Assembly: GCA_963693285.1 (NCBI GenBank)
Contig: OY848927.1
Coordinates: 5,942,643-6,006,642 of the forward strand
Reading direction: 5' to 3'
Origin: Xestospongia muta
Taxonomy: Eukaryota; Porifera; Demospongiae; Haplosclerida; Petrosiidae
DNA: 64,000 nucleotides
The translations under genes and the position numbers were made by a program. Of the stretch, positions 42,901 to 53,819 are shown one piece after another. Under the pieces are notes generated by a model. That model ran no database searches. It saw only the letters and a list, made by a program, of their open reading frames with translations, and was not told the origin of the DNA. Within the stretch, counting starts at the first letter, position 1, and each line of letters starts with the position of its first letter.

Positions 42901-45480
42901 ACTTGTTGTTGGTATTTTTGACAAGTCTCTTCTTTGTTGTTTATTTCTTCTTGTTTGTCATTAAGTTGAGTTTTTAACAAAGTAAGACTTTGTTCTAAAT
43001 GACAATGTTCTTGCAACAAATGTTCTGTCTCAGTTATTAGTTCTGTAGTCTCTTCTCCTTTAGATTGTCTTAACATTTCCACCTAAAAATATTATTATTA
43101 TTATTATTATTTTATAATAGGAGGATACCTCAGTAATTAATGATGCTATCTTCTCTTGAGCTCTTAACAGTTCATTATTTGATGTCATATGATTTGATAT
43201 CTGATGTTGAAGATGTAACACCTGATAAATATACAGTCATATTAAGTGATATGATAATATATTATACCTCTTCTTGAAGTCGTTCAACATGTTGTAATTG
43301 ACTAGTTAAATTTGTTTGACTTCTTACAAGATCTCCTTGGACATCTCCCAACTGTTGTTGATATTGTATGGCCTATAATATACTATAGTAACTACCAGTA
43401 CTAACTTAATGTCCATACTATAGTAACTACCAGTACTAACTTAATGTCCATACTATAGTAACTACCAGTACTAACTTAATGTCCATACTATAGTAACTAC
43501 CAGTACTAACTTGTGTTGAAGTTGTGAGAAAATTCTCTAACAGTCTAGTCACAGATTGGTAGAGTTGAGATATCATTTCTATAATACAATAATAATAATA
43601 ATAATATTTATATAACATAATGTCATCATTTACTTTGTATAGTATCAACATTATCTGTAATCTCATGACTTGGTTCAAGTTGAACTATACTTAACTCAGG
43701 AGTGAAGTGGGTGTGGTTATCAGTGACTGTAGAGTTAAGTGATAATATTGTTAGATCGTGTGGTATTAATTGACCAGATGTTATAACAGGAGTTTCCTCT
43801 TCAGCTAACATAGTAGAGGGTGGAGCCGTTGGAGTGTCCTCATCACAGGATGCGGTATCTTGTGGTCGTAAAGAACGTATGACACTTCCGATATAAACTT
43901 CATTTGACAGGTGACTAACAAAAGGGGAAGGAGCTTGTTTTAAAGCCCCTTCCGTTTGAGCTCTTCCAGCACTAGTTTGCTGACTTGCCAATCCACTATC
44001 TCCAGTATTGATGGCTTGGGTGAGTTTGTGGGATGGGTCAGTGGGTGTGGTCTGTACAATAGGATATTGTTGTAATTGAAGAGGCGAAGTCCATTCTGTT
44101 GTGGGTGGAGTTACAGGCTCATTTGAAGGGCTAATACTAGGAGAGTCCTCTTCATCTAATAAATCCTCAGGATATTGGTCAGTTTTGGGCAAGACTGCCT
44201 CAATAGTTGATGATAATGGTAATAGACTAGCTACTGATTGTTGTAATAATGTTAGTGCATTATGAAGAGCATCTCTGTACATCATAATAGTTTATAATGT
44301 ATAAAATAATAATGTAATTTACCTTTCTTGCTGTACTTGACTAAATTGTTTATGAACTAATTCAAGAGTATGACTATCTTGTTCATGTCTCTCTTCTGAA
44401 CTAACTTGAAGTTGTGTCAACTGTTCAGTTATCGAGTCCAATTTAGTTTGGGCCTTTGACAACTAGTTATTTATTCATTAAATTGTCATTGTTATAATAT
44501 TAGTACTTACCTCATTATTATGGTTAGTTTGAAGTCTGTCTTTCTCCTTCTATTATACCAGTAGTAAATGTATTTAGTATTTATGAACATACCTGATATT
44601 TCTGATGAGTTTCAACCAACGTACTTTCAAGAGCTGCCATTGCTTGCTGTAGTTCAGTAACTTTATTCTCCCATTGTTTTCTTTGAAGTGTAAAATCTTG
44701 AGTTAATGTATCAAGAGCAGTTGACTTGCTTTCTTCCAACTCCACCTAAAAGTAGAAATTTAAATTTTTATCCGCCCCATTCACACAGGTCATGAATATT
44801 ATTATACCTTAACTTGTTGTAGTTCTACTTCAAATTTAGTTCTAAGTTCTCTCTCATTTTCTTTTAGTTGTCTCTCCAGTTCTTTATCAAAGCACTCACT
44901 AGTCATGACATGTGGTTCATCTCTTGTAAGTTGAGTATCTGACATTGTTCTAGCATTAGTTAGAGCTTTGTCCACGATAAAATGAGAAAGAGTTTTCCAT
45001 TCTTTTTCTTTGAGTGTACTAGTAACTGCTTCTATTTCTTGTTGATGAGTTATTTCTGTATTACTCAATGTTTGCTGCAACTCAAATACTTCTCCTTCAA
45101 GAGCACTCTGTACTTGTTTTAAACTAAATATTTCATTCCCTTGTTGTCTACATTGTTCTCTTAACTTCTCAACATCATTAGCCATTGTTACATGAAGAGC
45201 TTTTAATTGAACTTTAGAGACCAGCTGTTTGGCAAGGAGAGTATTGTTATAGCATGTAGTATGAGATAGGTCATCATCATGTCGTCTGTTCACACTATCA
45301 TTGTCCATATCTCTCTCGTCTAATTCTACATCTACTAATGGTCTGTCATTATCAGGTGCTTGTTCACAATACTTCTCTTGTATCTGATGTTTAGTTAGTG
45401 GTATCTTCTCATGACCACTAGAAAACACATCTTCATAAAGTTGTAAATTGTTAGAGTCAAACAAGTTATCCTCAACCATT
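39963..45480 (-). CDS. Coiled-coil centrosomal scaffold with C-terminal PACT domain (pericentrin/AKAP9-like, C-terminal half)
   Basis: About 15-20 exons, roughly 1,550-1,600 residues. The start at 45480 (MVEDNLFDSNNLQLYEDVF) is preceded by a good intron (GTAAGT near 45531 to a CTGTAG acceptor near 45490), so a 5' UTR exon lies at about 45535-45600. Long heptad coiled-coil stretches alternate with a Ser/Thr/Pro-rich segment (43626-44285). The C-terminus has QKRYLWSELDAFYHTQQATL, MMIQDMGGKGIP, then RFKIVVITVLASIRWYNL and a basic RKRNRPK tail. That is the PACT domain, which targets pericentrin and AKAP9 to centrosomes and Golgi by binding calmodulin-like proteins. Stop at 39963. The N-terminal motif expected of this family is absent here but present in the gene just upstream. 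Confidence 0.8.
40494..40600. repeat. ACAATATATT decanucleotide array in an intron of the PACT gene
   Basis: About ten partly degraded units in the intron between the exons ending near 40610 and starting near 40450. Counterpart of the longer array at 36652-36870. Confidence 0.8.
43381..43512 (-). repeat. 35-bp minisatellite inside an intron, each unit with splice-site-like ends
   Basis: Four units starting at 43381, 43416, 43451 and 43486 (period 35). In the gene's direction each unit contains a GTTAGT donor and a TACTATAG acceptor. The gene's intron (43510-43373) uses the first donor, after the exon ending FLTTSTQ, and an acceptor beyond the last unit, before AIQYQQQLG. Confidence 0.85.
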
Positions 45481-45742
45481 TCGATCACTACAGCAATAAA
45501 TGATACCCTCAATTATAAAAAATGTAAACTTACATTTATTGTTTTGATTCAGATATAAAGTACTGCACACCACAACACATGGTTTGAATTTGAAATTAAA
45601 CTATTGCAACTGTATTTCTATTTAGCGCCCATCAGTCTAGTTATTAATAAGTTTATGATTATTGAAATAAAATTAACTATTATTAAAAGTTGATAAAATA
45701 AATTACACCTAATTATTTCATCTAGTTATTATTATTAGTCGT

Positions 45743-48700
45743 TTATGTTGATGTTGTCTCATATTTATGTTGTAGGTTGACTCGTAACTCATCTGGTACT
45801 TCCTGTAACATTAATTGATTGTCTTTCTGGTTTAACCAGTTATCTCGTTCTGTCTCAAACTCTACCTCCTGAGAATTAAGTTTTTTCTCGATGCATTCCA
45901 GATCAATATGGAGTTGATCACGTTGATGTTGTAGTTCTTGTTCGTAACGACTTTTCTCGTAAAGCAATTCTTCTAGACGTTGTTTCTCTGCTAACCTTCT
46001 CTCTAATTCAGTACGATGATAAGCAAGATCTTTCTCAAGGAGGTCTTTCTCACGGAGTTTTTCAATCAATGATTGTCGTGATCCTGCTAGTGATTTTTCT
46101 AATCTACCTCTCTCATTGAGGAGTGAACTCAAACGATCTTCCACTCTATGAGAAGCTTGAATTTTCTTCTTTAAAAGTCGCTGTTTGCCCTCAGCTTCTG
46201 ATAACTGACGCTCAAAATCTTTTTGGATTTCAGCCATAGCTATTTCACGTGCTTTAAGTTGAGCATTTAAATCAGCTATTGTTTGCGACTGATCCAATAA
46301 TGTATTCTAAAAGAGAAAGAAAAAGTTAATATTTAGTTTTACAAACACAACTTGTATACCTGTGCACTTTGTAGTTCAGTGTCATTTTTGTCTCGTTCTT
46401 GACAGACCTTGAGATAGTCCTCACGACATTGATCTTTTTCTTTGAGCTCTTCTTGAAGTTGTTCCACTAAATTTATAGACTGTCTTAATTGATCACTAAT
46501 ATTAACATTTTCCTCCTTCAGCTTGCTATGAGCGTCAGTTAAAACTTGTAGCTGGTTTTTCATATCTCCATTTTGTTGTTTCATTTCTTCAATTTCAGCA
46601 TTTCTTTGTTGAAGTTCTTCTTTTATGGAGGTAAGTTGAATTGACTGTTCATTTAATTGTTGTTCTAATTGTACCAATTGTGTAGATTGTTCTAATGACT
46701 GCTCACTCCACTCATTCTCACGATAGCTCAATCTTTCCTCTGTTGTTTGTACTTTCTCTTGAAGACTTTTCTCTCTTTCAGACCATTCTTGTAACAGACT
46801 AGAATATTTTTGTTTAGCATCTTCTAATTGTGAATGAACTGTTGATAATTCTGATAGTTTTATTGTTTCTGCACTTTCTTGCCTAAGTTGACTTGTTAGA
46901 CGTTCTTGTTCTAATTCTTGTGTCAGTTCCACAACTTTAGACTGTAAAGTTTGGTTACGACTAGATAATGAAGCTAATTCATCTTCTTTTCTTTGAAAAA
47001 CATCTTCAAACTTGCTCTTCTCTTGTTCATGTTTTTCCTTAGTTTCTAATAAAGTGCTCTCAAGATCAAATACCTTCTTTTCAATCTCTTCAAGTTGTTT
47101 TTGTGTTATTAAATGACACCTTTGTTCTTCTTGTAAGCCACTCTCAGCTAAACTACGATTCACTTGACACGCTTTTAATTCTGTCTCATATTTCTGACAT
47201 TGTTCCTGAAGTTGACGGGTCATTCTTATATCTGATTCTGCTTCATCTAATTTCTGCTCCAAGTTGATAATTCGAGTTTGTGCATCTGTCAAGGCTTGGT
47301 CACCAGTAGCAGTGAGAGACTCTTTAAGTTCCTGTAAAGTACGTACATTGTTGTCTCGAACTTGTTGAAGCTCTGCCTCCTTTTCAATGCTAACCTGTGT
47401 CTTAATTTTATCAATTTCTTCATGTAGTAACTCTTGATAGTGAGCTTCTAAGTCGGTTTTCATCTTCTGTATTGCATGAGCATGATTCTCTTTTACAACG
47501 TTCATACTCTTTTCGTGATCATCTTTGAGTTTCACTTGAAGGTCTTCTAAACTTTGATTTAAAGTTTGTTCTAAATTTCTCTTTTCTTCTTCTGCTTGTA
47601 CCACTTTAGCTTGTAATGATGTTATCTCATCCTGGAACTGACTTACGGATATTTCATGATCTTTTGTTAAAGTTTTAATACGTTCTTCTCTTTGACTAAC
47701 TAAATTCTCTACAGTTTCTTGATGTTCTTTCTGAAGAAGCTCTAAAGCTGTTTTATGATCACTTTCTTGATTACGATAAGCATTAAGTTCCTGTTGTAAC
47801 TTGGACATATGAGCTTCTGCAAATTCAAGGCTAGCCTGTGAACTGGACTTTTCAGAGATGCTATTTTCAAGAACACTAACTTGATTTGAGTGCTCAGCTT
47901 CAAGATTCTGTAATTCAGTCAAATGTTTGTCCTTCATTTCTTTGAGAGTTGTGTTATGTAATTCGACGGTCGTCTTTAATTCATTCTGTAAATCTTCAAT
48001 TAATGCTGATTTTTCGTGGACTAGTTTCTCGTAATGGTCAGTATATTCCTCTTGAGATAATTTAGCTTGTTCTAACTTCTCTTTGAGACTCTGAATTTCA
48101 TCTTGTTGACTGGATATTTTTTGTTTGTACTGAGTGTGAAGTCTTTCTTCCATCTCTTGAAGTGTTTGTAAATTTTCAGTTTGGTTAGCACTAGACTGTT
48201 GGAGACGAGACTCTAAACTAGCAGCTTTGGTCTTCCAATCTTGGAGTCGTTTCTCAAGATCATGACTGTCATCTTTAACAGCTTGAAGTTGACGAGAATG
48301 ATTCTCTTGAAGTTGAAGTATTTGCTTCTCTGCATTTTGTTTCTCCCTTTCCAGTACTGCTATTTGATCAGAAAGACTTTGAGTTTCTTCTCTCATTTTG
48401 ACAAGATCTGTCTCTATGTCATGTTTTTGTTCATTGATTGCAGTAAGAGACGCTACATATTGATTGTGTAATTGTTTGATCTGTTCATTGGCTAATGATT
48501 CGAGTTGTTGTCGATTAGTTTCCATAGATTGTTGGTAACTTGTAATAAGCTCCTGTTTTTGGCTCTCATACTCATTTTGAAGGAGTGTCTTTTCTTTTTG
48601 ATGAGCTAACAAGATGTCTTCTTTTTCTTTCTCATGAAGTTCAGACAACTTGTTCTTGAGTTGTTTAATTCTCTCTGCTTCTTTTTCTGTGTCATCTTGA

Positions 48701-49495
48701 GGAGATGAGTGTTGTACAGATAGTTCTTGTGTGAGACGTTTAATGTGAGCTAAATGTTTGTCATTTTGTTCAGTTAACAATGTCTCTCGAATTTTCTCTT
48801 GTTGGTGAAGTAACTGCTTTAATTCAATAGAATGAGTCGACTTTAATTCATTCATTTCTTTCTCACGTGTATGTAACACTTCCTCTGTTTTCAAGAGAGT
48901 TTCTTGCAATGAAGCTAACTCTGTTTTATAGTGAGCTGTGACTTGTGCATTCATTATGGCACCTTCATATTGTTCTTGAAGATTATTAAGTTGTGATTGT
49001 AAAGATTGGTTCTCCTCTTGTAAGGTACTGACTAGTTGACTTAATTCCAATACCTGTGTTGTTAATGTACCGTTATGTGTGTGGGCGGTAGTGACTAATG
49101 GAATATCGGTAACTAATCCTGAATCAATGCTGGATATCCCAGATGTAGGAAAACTGGTTGTCATAGCAGCAGAATGGAATGTATCGTTTGGAGGTTTATC
49201 CTAAATAATATCATTATTATTATTATGACAAATAAAGTGTTATCACTTACTTCGAAAGGCGAGTGAGTCCCCATCAAATTAGCATCAAATGAAGTTAATT
49301 CTCCAGCATCACTTGTCATACTGATAATACTGTCATCAGTTTCATCTATTAATTGCTTTGGTTTCTTTTTCTTTGTTTTTTTCTTCTTTTGAAAGGCTAG
49401 TAGCTAAGAAACAAATAAAATATTATTAAATCAAATTTAAAACTTACTGCATCTTTCCCAGCCTGTAGTTTGGTCCTTCTTTCTTCTTCGTCCAT
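45743..49495 (-). CDS. Coiled-coil protein with AKAP9/pericentrin-like N-terminus (N-terminal half)
   Basis: Four or five exons, about 1,200 residues. The start MDEEERRTKLQAGKDALLAF matches the LEAGK-type N-terminal motif of AKAP9 and pericentrin, followed by a basic KKKKTKKKKPKQ run. The giant exon (about 46360-49203) is continuous coiled coil, rich in E, Q, L and K. The last exon (46297-45743) ends HKYETTST with a stop. I found no good splice donor in the last 100 bp of this exon, so the protein seems to end here, with no PACT domain. The PACT domain is encoded by the next gene on the same strand, about 200 bp further. Other coiled-coil proteins (golgins) can look similar; the N-terminal motif is the main evidence for AKAP9/PCNT. 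Confidence 0.75.
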
Positions 49496-49609
49496 AATTA
49501 CAACTTTTACTAATGTGACAAAAGGAGGGACCTCAAACCACCATGCTTTAATATAGGGTGGAGCTTAGTAGTCACATGATTGTCATGTGTCGAAGTTCAG
49601 CTGATAAGC
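49496..49609. promoter_or_regulatory. Divergent promoter of the coiled-coil gene and PPM1H-like gene
   Basis: 114 bp between two opposite ATGs. No motif I would defend. Confidence 0.4.
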
Positions 49610-51082
49610 ATGGCTCGATTTACAGAAGGACTCGAATCAGTACCACACATTTCAGAGAGAAACAAAACTGGTCAACCAGCACTTCCATTAAAATATGAAT
49701 TTTCTCGTCCATTTTTTTTAGAATTGACTCAAGAGCAATTTGATAACTCTAAAGATCATGGTCAACGTATAGTTCTTACTCCAAACAATGTCTCCAGAAT
49801 GCCTTGGCATGCTGGATATGCAGAAACAATTAATTCTGGCAAGAGTATTTATGTTAATGAAGATCAGGCATCTATTCATGTCACAGCTCTCTCTGTCTCT
49901 GATACAGAAAAAGATTCAACTTCGTTGATTTCATATGTCATGTTTGGTGTGTTTGATGGTCACGCTGGTACAGGGGCGGCTATGATGGCATCACACACTC
50001 TACACAAACATATTCGTGACAAGTTCAAGAATATTCGTCATTTTCTAGTACAAGATCAAGCAGAAGTCATAGCAGAGGACGATCCTGGTCTTGGCTGTAT
50101 TACAGAACCTATTCCTAAAGAGTTGTTAGTCATTGGAGCATTAGAAGAAGCCTTTGTTGAAATGGATGAACAGATACGAGCAGAACGTAATACTTTCTTA
50201 ATTAAAGGGGGTTGTACAGCAATGGTAAGTCTTTTCTTACAAAACAAGTTGTATGTAGCAAATGCTGGAGATTGTAGAGCCATTTTGTTACTTGATAATC
50301 TCCAAAAAATTCATCCAATGTCAATGGATTTTACACCTGAAACCGACAGACAACGCCTCCAGAAATTAGCTTATCTTCAACCTCAACTTTTAGGACGATA
50401 TTTTGGCCGTTTAGAATATCAGCGACGTCTTAGAAAGAAAGATATTGGTCAGCGGATCTTGTATCGTGATCGTCATATGTCTGGATGGGCATATAGAACT
50501 GTCTCCGAAGAAGATGTTAATCAAGTCCCTATGATTATTGGTCACGGGAAGAGAGCACGGTTGATGGCAACTATCGGTACAACACGTGGATTTGGTGATC
50601 ATGATTTAGAGGCCCCCGGAGGACAATTTATTAAACCACTCTTATCTCCAGTACCTGAAGTTAGAATATGGGACCTATCAGAACATGATCATCAACCAAA
50701 TGACCTATTGATTATTGCTACTGATGGTCTATGGGAGAGATTTACAAATGAAGAGGCACAAGAGTGTGTTCAAGCAGCGATGGAGCGATTCCCACACGAT
50801 GAAAGACTTTATACTAACATAGCCAAGGAACTTATAGTTGCTGCGAGAGGTGTGTTTGGTAAAAAAGGATGGCGTACAGCTAAAGAACAGAGTGCAAGTT
50901 GTGATGATATTACTTGTTTTGTTATTCCATTACACATGCATGCTACTTCACCAATGCCTGGTTGTTTGGGAGAAGCTTATGATCACGCTGGAGTTGATTA
51001 TACTTCAGATCCTATCAAATATGTATCTGGACCGAATGAATTGATACAAGATTTTACTCCTATTGATGAGGGATCTCAATGA
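49610..51082 (+). CDS. PP2C-type phosphatase, PPM1H/J/M subfamily
   Basis: Single exon, 490 residues from the ATG at 49610 (MARFTEGLESVPHIS); the frame is open slightly upstream but without an ATG. PP2C metal motifs: NEDQ (D85), GVFDGHAG (D116, G117), GDCRAI, TRGFGDHD, and IATDGLWE. The N-terminal KYEFSRPFFLELT and PWHAGYAETINSGKS match the PPM1H group, which dephosphorylates Rab GTPases (a LRRK2 counter-enzyme) in mammals. The flap insert between GDCRAI and TRGFGDHD is present. All metal ligands are kept, so it should be active. The Rab role is by analogy. Confidence 0.9.
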   Translation: MARFTEGLESVPHISERNKTGQPALPLKYEFSRPFFLELTQEQFDNSKDHGQRIVLTPNNVSRMPWHAGYAETINSGKSIYVNEDQASIHVTALSVSDTEKDSTSLISYVMFGVFDGHAGTGAAMMASHTLHKHIRDKFKNIRHFLVQDQAEVIAEDDPGLGCITEPIPKELLVIGALEEAFVEMDEQIRAERNTFLIKGGCTAMVSLFLQNKLYVANAGDCRAILLLDNLQKIHPMSMDFTPETDRQRLQKLAYLQPQLLGRYFGRLEYQRRLRKKDIGQRILYRDRHMSGWAYRTVSEEDVNQVPMIIGHGKRARLMATIGTTRGFGDHDLEAPGGQFIKPLLSPVPEVRIWDLSEHDHQPNDLLIIATDGLWERFTNEEAQECVQAAMERFPHDERLYTNIAKELIVAARGVFGKKGWRTAKEQSASCDDITCFVIPLHMHATSPMPGCLGEAYDHAGVDYTSDPIKYVSGPNELIQDFTPIDEGSQ

Positions 51083-51281
51083 TTGTTTTTTTCTTTTTGT
51101 GCGTGTTTGGAAAATATTTTAGTCGCCATTTAATTTTGACGTTGATTACATTTTATTATTATTAAGTTATCAATAAAATTTGCTGGATGTAGCGCGTACA
51201 ATGACAGTTACATAGTGACGAAAAGGCTATATAAATTAGTGTATCTGTCACCTACCACTGCCAATTTTGTCAGTAAACAAG

Positions 51282-53743
51282 ATGGAGCAGTTGTCTTTTC
51301 TTCTTATTTTGTGCGCGAGTGTTGTAGCTATGTCATTTGATCTCAATGGCCGAGGTATCCCTTGTGTTTATTTAATGGCTACTTAATCATTTTTCGGTAT
51401 TAGATTATTACAGACAAGTTCCCGATATCAAAGAGAGAGAAAAATATGATATTAGATTTATGGAGTATAAAGAGATGGCAAAGAAATACAATATTAAAAG
51501 TAAAAGAGCTACACCTTCTAATGTAAGAATAACAAATAACAGTCCATGTTGTATCTATAGTACTGCACAGATCACAACCATACAAGACCACCATTTATAT
51601 TATACATCAGTATATATTCCACCTGGTGATCAAGCTGATAGTTTGTGGTTTGAATTAGCAGATCTAATTGGATCGGGAGACTCTAGTAATCCTAATGTAT
51701 CTGAGACTGACCTTCAATATTTAAATTACCAGGTATATGCTAACTATATAGTCTATATAGTAACCTAATTATCAGGTATAGGCTATAATAATAATAATAA
51801 TAATAAAACCAATAATAATAGTAACACGTTATTTATCATGTATATACCAACTATACAGTCAATATAGTAAGTAACACAGTTAGGCAAACTATGTATTCCA
51901 TATATAGTAACATGTTTACAGAATGTGTGATCATGTGGTTTGTATTAGGGGCTCTCCTTCCTCTATGATATTTCTTCCTGTCATATCTTTAGGTATGGAA
52001 TTTGAAATTCGAGTTCCCTTTTTATGGCCATAAAATCAATAGAGTTGCTGTGGCAACAGGAGGTACTAATACTGATATTGTGTGTCTTCATATGATGTAA
52101 CATTTGATAGGTTTCTTATATACTGGGACATTTTTCCATAGCAGAATTCATTTGACCCAATTTATTGCACCCTTACAAGCAAACTTTAACCCCTCTCTCA
52201 ATGACACTGCAAAATTAGTGGTTTACACTACAGGTTTGATATGTTCCTTTCTTATAGTACATGACTACATTCTTAGATACAAGGTTTACTGTCCAATGGG
52301 ACCAAGTTCATAATCATGATCATGTTGGAGGTACAATTTAGTACATTAATTACAACAATTATTTTCTGTGTAGAGGGTCCCTTCTCATTTCAAGTGTCTT
52401 TATTTCGTAATGGTACAATCCATTTTGTATATCGTGAGGTACTTATCTCATTTTAAAAACTGGTGTTGTGATCTCTCTCTATAGATACCATTAGCTGTTA
52501 ATGAAATAAGTAACGATAACCATCCTGTTGAAGTAGGATTAGCTGATGCCTTCTATATCGATATTAATGTAGGATTCTGTAAGAGATATTAACTATTATT
52601 AGTTGTATATATCTGTGTTTCTAGTTATCTATAGATATGTTTATGAATACTCACGAATACAACTTAATAGCACTCAACGTCTAGAAAATAGTGCTTACAT
52701 CATTACACCTGTTAGAAGTAAATTATCATAGATAAAGATATGGATATTATTATATTGTGATACTATAGATTGTGTGGTTGGGACATCTTGTGAGACCTGT
52801 ACTGCCATTACTGATGAGAGTCTGTTTGACTGTGAATGGTGTCCTAATATTTCCAGGTAGTTTTTATAGATGTTATTATTTAAATTGTTCTCAGATGTTC
52901 TGATGGTATAGATCGTCACAGACAAGAATGGTTTGTTAGTGGTTGCTCTAATGATGTAAGTTACTAGTAACATCTTTTACTGTTTTATCTTTACATCATA
53001 TATAGGCTGTAGAGACTTGTGGAAGTAAGTGTGTGTCAAGTTACTGTCCATTTTCATGTAGTTATCTCCTTTCTTTTAAAGCTTCTTCCTCTCCGTCATC
53101 TTCTCCTTTATCATCTACTCTTCCCTCTCCCTCATCTTCTCCTTTATCATCTACTCTTCCCTCTCCCTCATCTTCTCCTTTATCATTTACTCTTCCCTCT
53201 CCCTCATCTTCTCCTTTATCATCTACTCTTCCCTCTCCCTCATCTTCTCCTTTATCATTTACTCTTCCCTCTCCCTCATCTTCTCCTTTATCATCTACTT
53301 TTTCCTCTCCCTCAGCTTCTCCATCTCCCTCACTTGCTACTTCTTCCACTAGTCTTTTTTCATCTCAATTCTTTTCTTCTATGTCATTAGCTCCAATATC
53401 AACAAGTCCTTCTTCCTCAGTTCACTCAATGATGCCAACCTCAACTATTATATTTACTCCTACAATATCAAGTCCAAACGCCCTGTCAACTCCTGTTGTA
53501 GCTGGAGTTATAATTATCATGGCCATAGTTATCATAATGATTGTTGCTGTGATCATAATGAGTGCAATATTCGTATATGGTTATAAGAAACCACAGTCTC
53601 GTTTAGGGCTATTTATGATTGAGGTATTAATAGTGTTCTAATGTCTTTATAATCATTTGTTATTGTAGCATCGTCCTAAAGCAAGATCATTAAACAAAAC
53701 AGTGAAGTATGAAGTACATGGAGAGAAAACTATCTTATATTAA
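51282..53743 (+). CDS. PLXDC: Plexin-domain-containing membrane protein (PLXDC1/2, TEM7 family)
   Basis: About 12 exons. Signal peptide MEQLSFLLILCASVVAMS. The ectodomain shows HHLYYTSVYIPPGD, LKFEFPFYGHKI, and GFLYTGTFFHSRIHLTQFIA then PLQANFNPSLND, the TEM7 nidogen-like signature. VGLADAFYIDINVG follows, then a PSI domain (CVVGTSCETC, CEWCPN, CSDGIDRHRQEWFVSGC). A Ser/Pro-rich stalk encoded by a minisatellite (53102-53317) leads to a membrane helix (VAGVIIIMAIVIIMIVAV) and a short tail ending GEKTILY. In vertebrates PLXDC proteins are cell-surface receptors, for example for PEDF, on endothelium; here a cell-surface adhesion or receptor role is inferred. The next gene starts 76 bp after its stop on the same strand. 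Confidence 0.9.
53102..53317 (+). repeat. 36-bp coding minisatellite in the PLXDC stalk
   Basis: Six units of a 36-bp sequence (starting TCTCCTTTATCATCTACT) at 53102, 53138, 53174, 53210, 53246 and 53282. Each encodes 12 residues (SPLSSTLPSPSS type). The third and fifth units share a C-to-T change (SST to SFT), which suggests a 72-bp duplication. The period is a multiple of 3, so copy changes keep the frame. Confidence 0.95.
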
Positions 53744-53819
53744 TATAATATTGATATTTTTAACATTGAAGTTGCTACATAGTAAATAAAATAGTTTGTG
53801 ATCTCATTAACTGAAAAAT

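Noticed and set aside
39963..49495. One continuous AKAP9-like gene
   Set aside because: The exon ending at 45743 has a stop and no good donor nearby, and the next frame has its own start and upstream intron; left open as a test in the findings.
53062..53349. Minus-strand Glu/Gly/Asp repeat open frame and plus-strand Leu/Pro/His frame
   Set aside because: Other-frame translations of the PLXDC stalk minisatellite; the Ser/Pro frame is the one joined to flanking PLXDC exons.
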